Positions 25,419-32,068 are shown, counted from the first letter of the stretch. The stretch: 34,221 nt of DNA from Verrucomicrobiota bacterium (GCA_003221195.1 QHQO01000175.1:1-34221), one strand, 5' to 3'. Numbers and translations: made by a program. Notes: generated by a model from the letters alone, not told the origin.

Positions 25419-25955
25419 CTAATTTGGACCCCAGTCGGCAAGCATTCGTTTCAATTTCTCGCGGCCTCTAAGAACATTCGTTTTCACTGTACCAAGAGGA
25501 ATGTCGAGAACGCTAGCAGCTTCATCGTGGGAAAGACCATTCTGGCAACAAAGTAAAATCGCGGAGCGCTCATTCAAGGGAAGTAAATTTAGTGCGCGCA
25601 TAAGGTCATGCCTTAAACCAGGATCGGCAGCCTGAGGATCGTGTTGCGTTTGGAGTTGTTCCTCATCGATTCCCACGAGTTCCTTCCGGCGTCGCGCATC
25701 TTCTCGAAAACAATTGTAGGCGATCCGATAAAGCCACGTGGAAAAGCGCGCTTCGCCGCGAAAACTGCGGATGTTCTTGTAGGCGCGGAGGAAAGCTTGC
25801 TGGGCCAGATCGTCGGCGAGGGCGACGTCGGTGCGGGTAAGCTGGCGTAGTAAACCACGCACACTGGATTGATGCCGCCGAACCAGTTCGCCGAAAGCGT
25901 GCTGGTCGTCATCGACAAGAACTCGCGCGACGAGGTCTGCATCGGTCAGCTCCAC
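25419..25955 (-). CDS. ECF-type RNA polymerase sigma factor
   Basis: 178 residues. Sigma region 2: DDLAQQAFLRAYKNIRSF and STWLYRIAYNCFREDARRR (promoter -10 recognition and melting). Region 4 helix-turn-helix: LPLNERSAILLCCQNGLSHDEAASVLDIPLGTVKTNVLRGREKL. It directs RNA polymerase to a small stress or envelope regulon. It lies between a DUF6249 membrane protein (9-nt gap upstream) and the two-TM protein downstream; the three genes look like one operon. Confidence 0.93.
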   Translation of the reverse strand: MELTDADLVARVLVDDDQHAFGELVRRHQSSVRGLLRQLTRTDVALADDLAQQAFLRAYKNIRSFRGEARFSTWLYRIAYNCFREDARRRKELVGIDEEQLQTQHDPQAADPGLRHDLMRALNLLPLNERSAILLCCQNGLSHDEAASVLDIPLGTVKTNVLRGREKLKRMLADWGPN

Positions 25956-25964
25956 GGCCGCAGA

Positions 25965-26585
25965 TTACGGTAATGGCGGCGGGTTGTCCTTCTTTGTGTC
26001 CAGCTTCCATACAAGCAAATAGCCAGCGCCGATCAGGAGCGGAATGAGGCCCAAGGTCCACGCACCGCCCTCCCAATCACTCGCCGCACCGAGAAACACC
26101 GTCAGACCTATGCCAATCATTGTCAGGACGACACCTTGGCGCACATCGGAACGCTGCCGCTGAGCCGGTGGTGGATTCAGCAGGGCCTCGGGCACGGGCT
26201 GCCCTTTTTCGACCATCATCCGCACCGTTCGATGGAGGGCGCGCTGTCTGGAGAAACTGAAATATAGAATTAGCCCAACGATTAGGACGGGCGCACCAAA
26301 TATCGTCAGGAAAACAATTGCGACGATGGGGATTACCATTTCCGGAATATCGTCGTGCGACTTTCCGTGATCGAGGTCGGAATCGTGGTCGCCTATTGTG
26401 AAACCAAAGTGTTTCTTCTGTTTTTTTCTGATCGACTGCTCGATCTTACTCGCAGGCGTCGAAGTCGAAGAAATAGTAGCCGTTGCCGCAGGTGTACTTG
26501 CGAGCGGCGAGGCAGTCGGTGCCTGCGCAAATGAGCTTATCGCCAGGGCGAGGGAGCAAATGTAGACAAGGATGAATCTGTTCAT
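25965..26585 (-). CDS. Secreted/membrane DUF6249-like protein heading the sigma operon
   Basis: 206 residues. Signal peptide MNRFILVYICSLALAISSFAQA, a Ser/Thr/Pro/Ala-rich linker, a His/Asp-rich patch (GDHDSDLDHGKSHDD, ~65-79), then a transmembrane segment (~83-110), the motif RALHRTVRMMVEKGQPVPEALL found in DUF6249 proteins, and two more hydrophobic segments. The His/Asp patch could bind metal (inference). Likely a sensor or accessory for the sigma factor encoded 9 nt downstream. Confidence 0.75.
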   Translation of the reverse strand: MNRFILVYICSLALAISSFAQAPTASPLASTPAATATISSTSTPASKIEQSIRKKQKKHFGFTIGDHDSDLDHGKSHDDIPEMVIPIVAIVFLTIFGAPVLIVGLILYFSFSRQRALHRTVRMMVEKGQPVPEALLNPPPAQRQRSDVRQGVVLTMIGIGLTVFLGAASDWEGGAWTLGLIPLLIGAGYLLVWKLDTKKDNPPPLP

Positions 26586-26713
26586 AGTGGATGATTTGAC
26601 CGTAGGATGCGTTTAGCGCCCTGTTTGGATTCAACTATTTCTAACCCCCTGGCGACAATTAAAAGGTTGCGCGCTGCGAACGGCTGGACATTATTTGTCT
26701 CCCCCTCAAAACT

Positions 26714-26750
26714 GCGGGTGTAGCTCAGTGGTAGAGCACCTCCTTGCCAA
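26714..26750 (+). tRNA. tRNA-Gly(GCC), 5' half only
   Basis: Acceptor strand GCGGGTG, TA, D-arm GCTC-AGTGGTA-GAGC, A26, anticodon stem CCTCC and loop TTGCCAA (anticodon GCC) fit tRNA-Gly perfectly to position 38. The required GGAGG strand is missing; the sequence continues ATCTGCC. No CACCCGC acceptor partner is found downstream. A T-arm-like sequence at 26913-26929 has an acceptor strand (CCCCGCC) that does not pair with this 5' half. Either a truncated gene, cut at the edge of the anticodon loop as integrases do, or a gene with a non-standard insert. Confidence 0.7.
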
Positions 26751-27031
26751 ATCTGCCTGGCAATTGCTCCCAATTGTTCTCATTTCCCCTCATGCGGGTT
26801 TTCATAGGTAAATGGCACGGTCCTCGTGTTCTGACGTGATCTGTGCTGACCTCAAAAGAAGGTCATCGCCGTACAAAACAGCCGGATAAAAGCTGAGCGA
26901 GATTGAGCGATGGCGGGTTCGATTCCCGCCCCCGCCTCGCCTCTCTTTGATGGGTAAAAGCGAGCATGAGCGAAATGGAAAGTTCCAAATGGGCCGCTCC
27001 GACCGAGATTGGGAAAACCGTCATCTCAGTG
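26751..27031 (+). other. Non-coding stretch with tRNA-like debris
   Basis: No credible ORF. It begins with a tandem pair CAATTGCTCC CAATTGTTCT (26761-26780). A T-arm (GCGGG TTCGATT CCCGC, 26913-26929) is followed by CCCCGCCTCGCC. GCCTCG at 26934-26939 can pair with CGAGGC of the 27032-27057 element, but the 120-nt spacing has no D-arm or anticodon arm. GGAAAGTTCCAAATGGG near 26978 resembles the AAAGTGCCAAATGGG at 28267. I read it as remnants of successive integrations at tRNA genes. Confidence 0.45.
26761..26780 (+). repeat. Tandem 10-bp pair beside the tRNA-Gly half
   Basis: CAATTGCTCC immediately followed by CAATTGTTCT (8/10 identical, period 10), starting 11 nt after the tRNA-Gly break. 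It resembles integrase arm-type site pairs in spacing. Confidence 0.4.
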
Positions 27032-27057
27032 TCTAGGTTCGAATCCTAGCGAGGCAG
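27032..27057 (+). repeat. tRNA 3'-end direct repeat, left copy (att-like)
   Basis: 26 bp identical to 28189-28214: a T-arm (CTAGG, TTCGAAT, CCTAG) followed by acceptor strand CGAGGCA and G. Flanks on both sides differ between the copies, so identity ends sharply. A duplicated tRNA 3' end is the standard footprint of tyrosine-recombinase integration. Confidence 0.75.
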
Positions 27058-27108
27058 TTTTTATAAATCCCTGATAATTTATGACTTCTGCAATATTGGA
27101 ATTTTCGA

Positions 27109-27126
27109 AGTCACAGAAAAGTCACA
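27109..27126 (+). repeat. Paired AGTCACA direct repeats, left
   Basis: AGTCACA at 27109 and 27120 (11-bp period), 52 bp inside the left tRNA repeat. The same pair occurs at 28090-28107 inside the right end; both runs continue AACTTTTG. Confidence 0.6.
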
Positions 27127-27191
27127 ACTTTTGCTTGGAAAGTGTCCTAATTTGAGTGTTTAAAAACGATTCTAGCGTGATCCTAAGACGC

Positions 27192-27260
27192 GGAAAGCGT
27201 TTCGTTATGCGAGCGGATGAAAAGTTAACTGCGTTTCTGGAACTGGAAACGGCGATTCGC
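27192..27260 (+). pseudogene. 3' fragment of a small 'DEKLTAF' family protein
   Basis: Encodes GKRFVMRADEKLTAFLELE followed by TAIR, inside an open frame running 27156-27362. The same protein segment is found on the - strand at 32541-32610 (GPRFVVRSEEKLTAFMELES), where more of the gene survives. Only the C-terminal third is present here; upstream codons are unrelated and the frame runs on into the convergent CTERM gene, so it is a decayed fragment. Confidence 0.55.
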
Positions 27261-27299
27261 CCGACCAGCGCCGAACTTCACTTTCTTACGAAAGCGGCC

Positions 27300-27869
27300 T
27301 TAGCAAGTCAATCTGCGCCGCAAGGCAACCAAGCCGAGCAAAGCGAATCCGAGCAGCGGTAAGGTTGAGCCAGCATCGGGAACGCCCACGCCCGTCGGGG
27401 TAACGCTGACGTCGTCTAGAAACCACAACAGTGGCCCTGTAGAAAAAGAGAATGTCAGAACTGAGGAAGGGCCCAGGGCAGTCGCGTTAAACGTAAACTC
27501 GGTGTAGCCATTTGTCCCGCTAAAAAGATGGCTGAAAACGGTCCCGCCGAACTGTACGCTAAGAGTACTAAGGATGCCGGGGTTGTTGAGGGCCACAAAG
27601 AAGTCAATCACGTAAGTTGCGCCCGTCGTCGTCGCGACAGACTGAGAGAGGGTTCCCCCTGCATCGGCAACCAACTGAAAATTGCCTGAATGCGGCGCGA
27701 TGCCGTTAAACGTGCCCGTCACAAAGGGGCCGCCGGGGCTTATGGTCCAGCCGGTGAGGTCTCCCGTTTCAAATCCCGGGTTTGTAATGAGATTTGCCGA
27801 GGCGGGATGGGCAAATGAGAGAGCCGCAGCTGCGGTTATGGCAAGTAGGATTTTGGTGGGCGTCTTCAT
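27300..27869 (-). CDS. VPDSG-CTERM (exosortase-sorted) surface protein
   Basis: 189 residues from ATG 27869; an in-frame ATG at 27893 would add eight residues before a clear signal peptide (KTPTKILLAITAAAALSFA, cut after ASA). The mature part starts NLITNPGFETGDLTGW, typical of secreted beta-sandwich domains. The C-terminus is a sorting signal: VPDAGSTLPLLG, hydrophobic helix, then RRRLTC, matching the VPDSG variant of PEP-CTERM found in Verrucomicrobia. An exosortase elsewhere should cut it and anchor it at the cell surface. It is the only intact gene between the two 26-bp tRNA repeats, hence possible mobile cargo. Confidence 0.85.
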   Translation of the reverse strand: MKTPTKILLAITAAAALSFAHPASANLITNPGFETGDLTGWTISPGGPFVTGTFNGIAPHSGNFQLVADAGGTLSQSVATTTGATYVIDFFVALNNPGILSTLSVQFGGTVFSHLFSGTNGYTEFTFNATALGPSSVLTFSFSTGPLLWFLDDVSVTPTGVGVPDAGSTLPLLGFALLGLVALRRRLTC

Positions 27870-28040
27870 GCCGAATTTAGCAGCATCGAACATGCCACTG
27901 TCGGGCGAGATATTACATCTAACTGACTGCTAGGATTTTAAAATTTCCCGTTGGTCTCGGCCTTAATGAAAACCTGTAAAACGCGTAAGGAGAACCGACA
28001 ATTATCGAATTGCTTGCTGGTTCAGAGACACCTTGCCGGG

Positions 28041-28077
28041 GTGGTAGCACTCGCTCTTAGGCGAAGTGGTAGCACTC
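28041..28077 (+). repeat. Two GTGGTAGCACTC direct repeats
   Basis: GTGGTAGCACTC at 28041-28052 and again at 28066-28077 (period 25). Multiple short direct repeats of this kind occur at the termini of IS21-type elements and next to recombinase sites; no transposase is present. Confidence 0.5.
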
Positions 28078-28089
28078 CAAAATGATTCA

Positions 28090-28107
28090 AGTCACAAGAA
28101 AGTCACA
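28090..28107 (+). repeat. Paired AGTCACA direct repeats, right
   Basis: AGTCACA at 28090 and 28101 (11-bp period), 82 bp before the right tRNA repeat, same orientation as the left pair at 27109-27126. Confidence 0.6.
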
Positions 28108-28188
28108 ACTTTTGATCTCCAAAAGGGCCTATGTGGACTCGCGATAGGCTGCTTTACCTAGGTAAATCGCATTTAGCTAGGTGATTCA

Positions 28189-28214
28189 TCTAGGTTCGAA
28201 TCCTAGCGAGGCAG
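28189..28214 (+). repeat. tRNA 3'-end direct repeat, right copy (att-like)
   Basis: Second exact copy of the 26-bp T-arm/acceptor sequence at 27032-27057. No tRNA 5' part precedes it, so it is a displaced 3' fragment. The ATG of the PP-loop gene follows one nucleotide after its end. Confidence 0.75.
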
Positions 28215-28215
28215 A

Positions 28216-29121
28216 ATGACTTTTTCACAGGTAAAATCGCAATCCGCCTCGGATGAAAGTGCCAAGAAAGTGCCAAATGGGGTGATTCATATCATAAGCC
28301 TCGGTGGTGGCGTCCAATCTTCGACGATGGCGCTGATGGCTGCACACGGCGACCTAACCCCAATGCCAGAGTACGCTATCTTTGCTGATACGCAGAATGA
28401 ACCGGAAAGCGTTTATAGCTGGCTCGAATGGCTCGATGAGAGGTTGCCTTTTCCAATTGTAAGAATAACCAAAGGATGTCTGCGGGATGCTGTACTAACT
28501 GTTAGGACTTCACGAAAAGGGAATAGTTACACTAACTCAAATGTCCCAGCGTTTTTAAAGACTTCTGGCCTGCGTAAAGAGGGAAAGCAGATGCGCCAAT
28601 GTACGAGAGACTTCAAAATCGATATTATTCTGCGCGAAGTTAGGAAACTTGCGGCACCAAGTATTCGGCAATGGAAATCCAGCAATAAATCACTTCCGAT
28701 TCCTGTGATTCAATGGATCGGAATTTCTCGTGACGAGATATTCCGAATAAAGCCTTCGCGATTGCCATACATTTCCCATCGATGGCCACTGATCGAGTTA
28801 GGAATGACTCGCTGGAAATGCTTGGATTGGATGAAGGATAAAGGTTATCCGCCGCCACCGCGTTCAGCCTGCGTCTTTTGCCCCTATCATAGCGATGCGG
28901 AATGGAGAAGGTTAAGGGATCAAGAACCGTCCGAATTCAAAAAGGCTGTGAAGTTTGAACAGGAATATCAGATCGCTTTGTCTAGAATCGAGCGTCGCCA
29001 AGCCGTTCCTTTCCTGCATCGTTCACTCCTTCCTCTCGACCAGGTTGATTTCTCAACCGACGAAGATCATGGGCAACAAGTGATGTTCGGCAATGAGTGT
29101 GAGGGAATGTGCGGGGTCTGA
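28216..29121 (+). CDS. PP-loop ATPase, PAPS reductase-like (phage/mobile type)
   Basis: 301 residues. The PP-loop SLGGGVQSS (28-36) of the adenine-nucleotide alpha-hydrolase superfamily is followed by AIFADTQNEPESVYSWLEWL, a conserved QCTRDFKI segment, and a C-terminal ACVFCPYHSDAEWRRLRD motif with CxxC plus His that could hold metal or an Fe-S cluster. It ends in FGNECEGMCGV, as in phage- and island-encoded members. These enzymes activate a substrate as an adenylate for sulfur or other chemistry; the true reaction is unknown. The first ~22 residues (MTFSQVKSQSASDES...) precede the fold and lie between the att-like repeat and a fourth paired repeat (AGTGCCA at 28258 and 28269), so the N-terminus may be repeat-derived; a later start is possible. 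Confidence 0.8.
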   Translation: MTFSQVKSQSASDESAKKVPNGVIHIISLGGGVQSSTMALMAAHGDLTPMPEYAIFADTQNEPESVYSWLEWLDERLPFPIVRITKGCLRDAVLTVRTSRKGNSYTNSNVPAFLKTSGLRKEGKQMRQCTRDFKIDIILREVRKLAAPSIRQWKSSNKSLPIPVIQWIGISRDEIFRIKPSRLPYISHRWPLIELGMTRWKCLDWMKDKGYPPPPRSACVFCPYHSDAEWRRLRDQEPSEFKKAVKFEQEYQIALSRIERRQAVPFLHRSLLPLDQVDFSTDEDHGQQVMFGNECEGMCGV

Positions 29122-29540
29122 AAAGCTGATCCCGATCACATATGGTGAAGCTTGTGTTGGATTGAAACCCCGAGCCGATCCCCACACTGTCGCGCTGTGA
29201 AAAACATGAACGCGGCGGGTCCTTCCAGGGGTTGTGTGTGGCGGCGGGTTGGTTCAACTGTCGTCGTTTTCTAGATGAGTTGTTGGCGCAATGCTCCACA
29301 GGTCGGCTCGTAAGACGCTGACACTGAGGACACAGCTACAATGCTGTTGTACATCGAAACAGGTTTATTTTGTGCCTTGTCCAGGTATGCGAAAACTCCG
29401 TTGAGCAGACCAAATGAGCCCACCGCCGAGCAGCAAATCGCGCTGAGGGTCGCTGATACGGCGACGTGAAGCACGCAATGGCCAAGCTAGCGGCAGCGGA
29501 GGGCCGTCTACTCTGGATTCGCCCTGCGAAATCGCTATTT
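29122..29540 (+). other. Stretch between the PP-loop gene and the tRNA-Lys fragment
   Basis: Only a weak - strand ORF (29271-29474) is visible. The remainder contains no recognisable RNA or repeat; GGGGTTGTGTGTGGCGGCGG near 29176 is merely GT-rich. Confidence 0.4.
29271..29474 (-). CDS. Possible small hydrophobic protein
   Basis: 67 residues. The first ~30 are hydrophobic (HVAVSATLSAICCSAVGSFG) and could be a signal or membrane segment with a Cys pair; the rest is polar (VSMYNSIVAVSSVSASYEPT). ATG start, no clear Shine-Dalgarno, no neighbours in the same direction. It could equally be a non-coding open frame; no family recognised. Confidence 0.25.
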   Translation of the reverse strand: MLHVAVSATLSAICCSAVGSFGLLNGVFAYLDKAQNKPVSMYNSIVAVSSVSASYEPTCGALRQQLI

Positions 29541-29578
<38 letters not shown>

Positions 29579-29919
29579 AGATGGTGCCCTCGGTCCATGA
29601 ATGGCGGCGCTACCAAAAACGCTACCGATTTCGACTGCCAATAGGAAGATCTTCCGGTCGTCCCAGCGACTTCTTACAAATCGGCCAAAATGTTACGAAC
29701 CGAGAAACACCTACGCAGGGCAGCACGGGTGAAAACGAGCCTGCTCCGGAAGCCGAAAGGTAAAGAGTCGCTCCCGTAATCCATGTCCCCGGTTGGAGCG
29801 CAGCCTTCACGCGCGCGAGAGAGAAGAAAGGCGCGCACCGAGGGACTTTCGCAAAACTCTACACGCCTGCGTGAGGCATCTGCTTGCATCCCGGCGGGCG
29901 ATTCGAATATTCTCCCCAG
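29579..29919 (+). other. Non-coding stretch right of the tRNA-Lys break
   Basis: Begins with a paired GCTACC repeat (29609 and 29621). Short open frames on both strands have no family features. Sequence resembles neither tRNA nor phage genes that I recognise. Confidence 0.4.
29609..29626 (+). repeat. Paired GCTACC direct repeats beside tRNA-Lys half
   Basis: CGCTACC at 29608 and again at 29620 (12-bp period, A-rich spacer), 30 nt after the tRNA-Lys break. Same arrangement as the AGTCACA and AGTGCCA pairs. Confidence 0.5.
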
Positions 29920-30273
29920 TCAGCACGTGCAATGCAGGATGGCGTAAGCCTGGCCCTTCTTCACTTCCTCCAGCAGCTCACAGACTTCCAATGTCGGCGC
30001 CGCAATGACCTCGATACCGCGCCGTTTCGCCTCCGCTAGGACTTCGTCCATTACCGGAAGCGCGCCATGGGCGCCGGTTCCGACAATGAGCCGCTTGCCT
30101 CCCCAGGGAATTTCTTCCCCGGTCGAAAGCGGCGTGTGGCCGAACTTTTCGCGGAATTCCTTGGAAGGCCCTTTCTTCCGTTTCCGCACTTTGCCGCCGT
30201 CGATCACCACATCATGCGTGTAGCGCTCTCCCTCGACCTCGATCTCGCCAAATTTGACCAGTCGTGCTTTCAT
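29920..30273 (-). CDS. Mth938-like domain protein (DUF498/NDUFAF3 family)
   Basis: 117 residues from ATG 30273 with GGAG just upstream; ten more codons are open but less likely. Family features: VKFGEIEVEGERYTHDVVI, KRKKGPSKEFREKFGHTPLS, then LIVGTGAHGALPV and the helix-strand end EVIAAPTLEVCELLEEVKKGQAYAILHCTC. Members are small single-domain alpha/beta proteins; the human relative NDUFAF3 helps assemble respiratory complex I, and the bacterial role is unknown. It stands alone, with no operon partner visible. Confidence 0.82.
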   Translation of the reverse strand: MKARLVKFGEIEVEGERYTHDVVIDGGKVRKRKKGPSKEFREKFGHTPLSTGEEIPWGGKRLIVGTGAHGALPVMDEVLAEAKRRGIEVIAAPTLEVCELLEEVKKGQAYAILHCTC

Positions 30274-30548
30274 ATCTCCATGTTCTGCTGACTCGAGCTT
30301 CAAGGCAAGAGACAGAGATTCTAAGACGATGCAGCGTTTTGACCGCTTCCCCCTCTGTGCGGCAAGAAATAGGTTAGGCCGCTTTTCGAGTCACTTGACG
30401 TTGACAGCAATCGCAATCGTGGGGCCGGGCATCGCATGCCTGGTTCCGAGTGGGCGCTCAGAGCCTCGCGCTGTCCCTCGAAACGCCAAGAAATAGATTG
30501 CAGAATGCGGTCTAATTATAGTTAGGCCATCGAAAGCCCATAGCCCCG
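30274..30548 (+). other. Upstream region of the Mth938-like gene, no gene seen
   Basis: Contains AAGAAATAGGTTAGGCC (30365) and AAGAAATAGATTGC (30489) as a loose direct repeat, and GTTAGGC heptamers at 30373 and 30521. No ORF with recognisable features. Confidence 0.4.
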
Positions 30549-30638
30549 ATGAAGCGCCTTATTCTCTTGATGCTGGTCGGTATCGGACTACCAGCGGCTA
30601 TCTTCGCTCAAAGAGCGAAGTATCAAATTCGACACTGA
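30549..30638 (+). CDS. Orphan signal-peptide micro-ORF (29 codons)
   Basis: ATG at 30549 encodes KRLILLMLVGIGLPAAIFA followed by Q and RAKYQIRH, then stop. This is a near-perfect Sec signal peptide with an AFA cleavage site but almost no mature part. Either the start of a secreted protein truncated by a later rearrangement, or a tiny secreted or membrane peptide. No clear Shine-Dalgarno. Confidence 0.4.
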   Translation: MKRLILLMLVGIGLPAAIFAQRAKYQIRH

Positions 30639-30727
30639 CCCGCCTCAACACCTCGACGCGCGTTTTCGTCTGTTCAAGACAGACAATTAGTGGAATTTTC
30701 TACTTCTCGATACACGTCTAGGGCTTC

Positions 30728-30756
30728 TTTACCAGGTTTAATACTCGGTAGATAAT
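30728..30756 (+). promoter_or_regulatory. Candidate sigma-70 promoter of the 30793 gene
   Basis: TTTACC, 17-nt spacer, GATAAT (5/6 match to TATAAT). Predicted start near 30763; GAAAGGAAA at 30775-30783 could serve as ribosome-binding site for the ATG at 30793. Confidence 0.5.
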
Positions 30757-30792
30757 AAGAAAGGAATCCCACCCGAAAGGAAACCGAAAACC

Positions 30793-31224
30793 ATGAACCA
30801 AGAACAATCACCAATAGCTAATCGCGAAGTCTCCGGGGACCGCGAATGCCAAAGGAAAAACGCCCGCGATAACCTCATCCACGCCGGAGAATTTACAAAG
30901 ATCGAAAATACCGCCATCGTCTACGTCCTGCGCGGCTGGTTCGGCGCGCTAATACGCCCCGAAAACGCTACCGAAATCGTCCAGGCAAGCGACGATGTCT
31001 GGGCAGCGCAAACCCTCTTTGAACACTTCGACAGCGAACTAAACTCCGATTCCACTACCAGAACGCGAGAAAGCCGCCGCGTCCTAGCCGAACTCAAAGC
31101 CCGCGCCGAAGCCGCCCAGGAACACTTAAACCAACTTTTAGGCGGCGACACCGACGAAGACGAACGCATAAACCAACTCACCGATAAGGAAGTAAAAGAA
31201 GTCCTGAAAAAACTCGGCCTGTGA
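30793..31224 (+). CDS. Hypothetical cytosolic protein
   Basis: 143 residues, no family recognised. Central segment KIENTAIVYVLRGWFGALIRPENATEIVQASDDVWAAQTL, then a helical, charged C-terminus (RRVLAELKARAEAAQEHLNQLL, LTDKEVKEVLKKLGL). No membrane segment or signal. The coding strand is markedly T-poor and A/C-rich (AAC, GAA, ATC codons), unlike the neighbours, which may point to a separate origin. Good candidate promoter upstream. Confidence 0.65.
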   Translation: MNQEQSPIANREVSGDRECQRKNARDNLIHAGEFTKIENTAIVYVLRGWFGALIRPENATEIVQASDDVWAAQTLFEHFDSELNSDSTTRTRESRRVLAELKARAEAAQEHLNQLLGGDTDEDERINQLTDKEVKEVLKKLGL

Positions 31225-31249
31225 CAAACGCCCCCGCAAAGATCGACGG

Positions 31250-31383
31250 GGCTTCGATCTAATCTCCGACCGGCTGCCATTCGGCGCTCTCTGGTACGGC
31301 GAACTCGCAGACGCAATTGACTAGGTTTTCCAGCCGCTCGCATGATGCTGTGATTCGCGTTTACGATGAAGCTGACAACGTGA
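31250..31383 (+). pseudogene. Frameshifted remnant of a short 'FDLISDRLPFG' family protein
   Basis: Frame one (31250-31324) encodes GFDLISDRLPFGALWYGEL then ADAID and stops. From 31332, in another frame, SRSHDAVIRVYDEADNVI continues. Together they resemble a short protein I recall from Verrucomicrobia (...LPFGRLWYG...YAKFYSRSHDAVIRVYDEAGNVI). One frameshift and one stop break it. Confidence 0.55.
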
Positions 31384-31394
31384 TCCTGTCGGCG

Positions 31395-31682
31395 TTATTT
31401 AGTGGCAGCAGTCATCAAAGGAACATCTGCCGCATTTCGGGCATGTGTCACTTGTTTCCGTTCTCGCACCATCGACGTGAGCCGTTCTTTGATTGAGGCG
31501 GAAGCTTTCTCCGGGCGCAAACTAAGAGCGAATGTTTCACGTAATACATAACATTGTGTGATGAAATCTTCCGCCCTTTTGCCGGACTTTTTGCGCTCTC
31601 TCTCAAATTCCTCCAATTCTGCAGGCTCCAGTGCGCCAATGACATAAAGTCGCGATTGGTTTTGGAATTCCTCAAAATTCAT
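31395..31682 (-). CDS. Short anti-sigma-factor-like N-terminal domain protein
   Basis: 95 residues. RLYVIGALEPAELEEFERE resembles the 'YvLGALdpeErxxFE' helix pair at the N-terminus of RskA-type anti-sigma factors, followed by EDFITQCYVLRETFALSL and ASASIKERL. The usual transmembrane segment and extracytoplasmic domain are missing; the chain ends ADVPLMTAATK. No sigma gene adjoins it. It may be a truncated anti-sigma factor or a soluble sigma-binding protein. ATG preceded by GAGAG. Confidence 0.55.
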   Translation of the reverse strand: MNFEEFQNQSRLYVIGALEPAELEEFERERKKSGKRAEDFITQCYVLRETFALSLRPEKASASIKERLTSMVRERKQVTHARNAADVPLMTAATK

Positions 31683-32068
31683 CTCTCAGCTCCGTCCGAC
31701 CATCATGGATTTTTTAAGTCCCAATTCCAGCCGTGTCTCAAGCGCACCTAACGGTTTATTCGTTTTTGCGGCGATTTTCGCGCTGGCCCATACCACGAGT
31801 AATGCAAAATTTCTCTGTTGTTGGACCGCACACGACGACCGGCGCTGCCGATTGCGTTTTCGATAAAGGGGTAATGTGCTTGAGACGCATGAACAAGCTG
31901 GCGAGTTGAAAGAGTCGTGAGTTCCGCCGATTTAACCCGGACAAGGATAGAAAAAATGATCTAGAAGGAACTGTTGCAACTCCTGATCATCTCTGATCGA
32001 CGAACCATCCTCCTCACGCAGCGCGCTACGAGTTTGTGGACTAGATCGCTTCGTAGTATTATCAGTGG
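31683..32068 (+). other. Intergenic region, no gene seen
   Basis: 386 bp without a credible ORF. CTACGA at 32028 and TCGTAG at 32051 are inverted (6 bp), shortly before the next gene. No tRNA or word repeat. Confidence 0.5.

Larger units (their letters stand above)
27870..28215 (+). other. Non-coding stretch left of the second tRNA repeat
   Basis: No convincing ORF. It holds the promoter side of the CTERM gene, a 12-bp direct repeat (28041-28077), the AGTCACA pair (28090-28107), three CTAGGT copies (28158, 28177, 28190) and the right 26-bp tRNA repeat. Confidence 0.5.

Noticed and set aside
26750-26912. Group I intron in tRNA-Gly
   Set aside because: Insert position (after base 38) and the lack of P/Q/R/S core motifs do not fit, and no GGAGG strand appears before the next T-arm, so simple splicing cannot restore the tRNA.
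26881-26936. tmRNA 3' end (GGCGGG TTCGATT CCCGCC)
   Set aside because: No resume codon/tag reading frame or matching 5' acceptor strand was found; the T-arm alone is not enough.
30373-30527. Further integron sites at GTTAGGC 30373 and 30521
   Set aside because: No RYYYAAC box lies 50-150 bp upstream and no GCCTAAC closes a cassette downstream; heptamer alone occurs by chance.
31746-31752. ACCTAAC as an attC R'' box
   Set aside because: No convincing GTTRRRY partner with L-box symmetry and no matching cassette start GTTAGGT.
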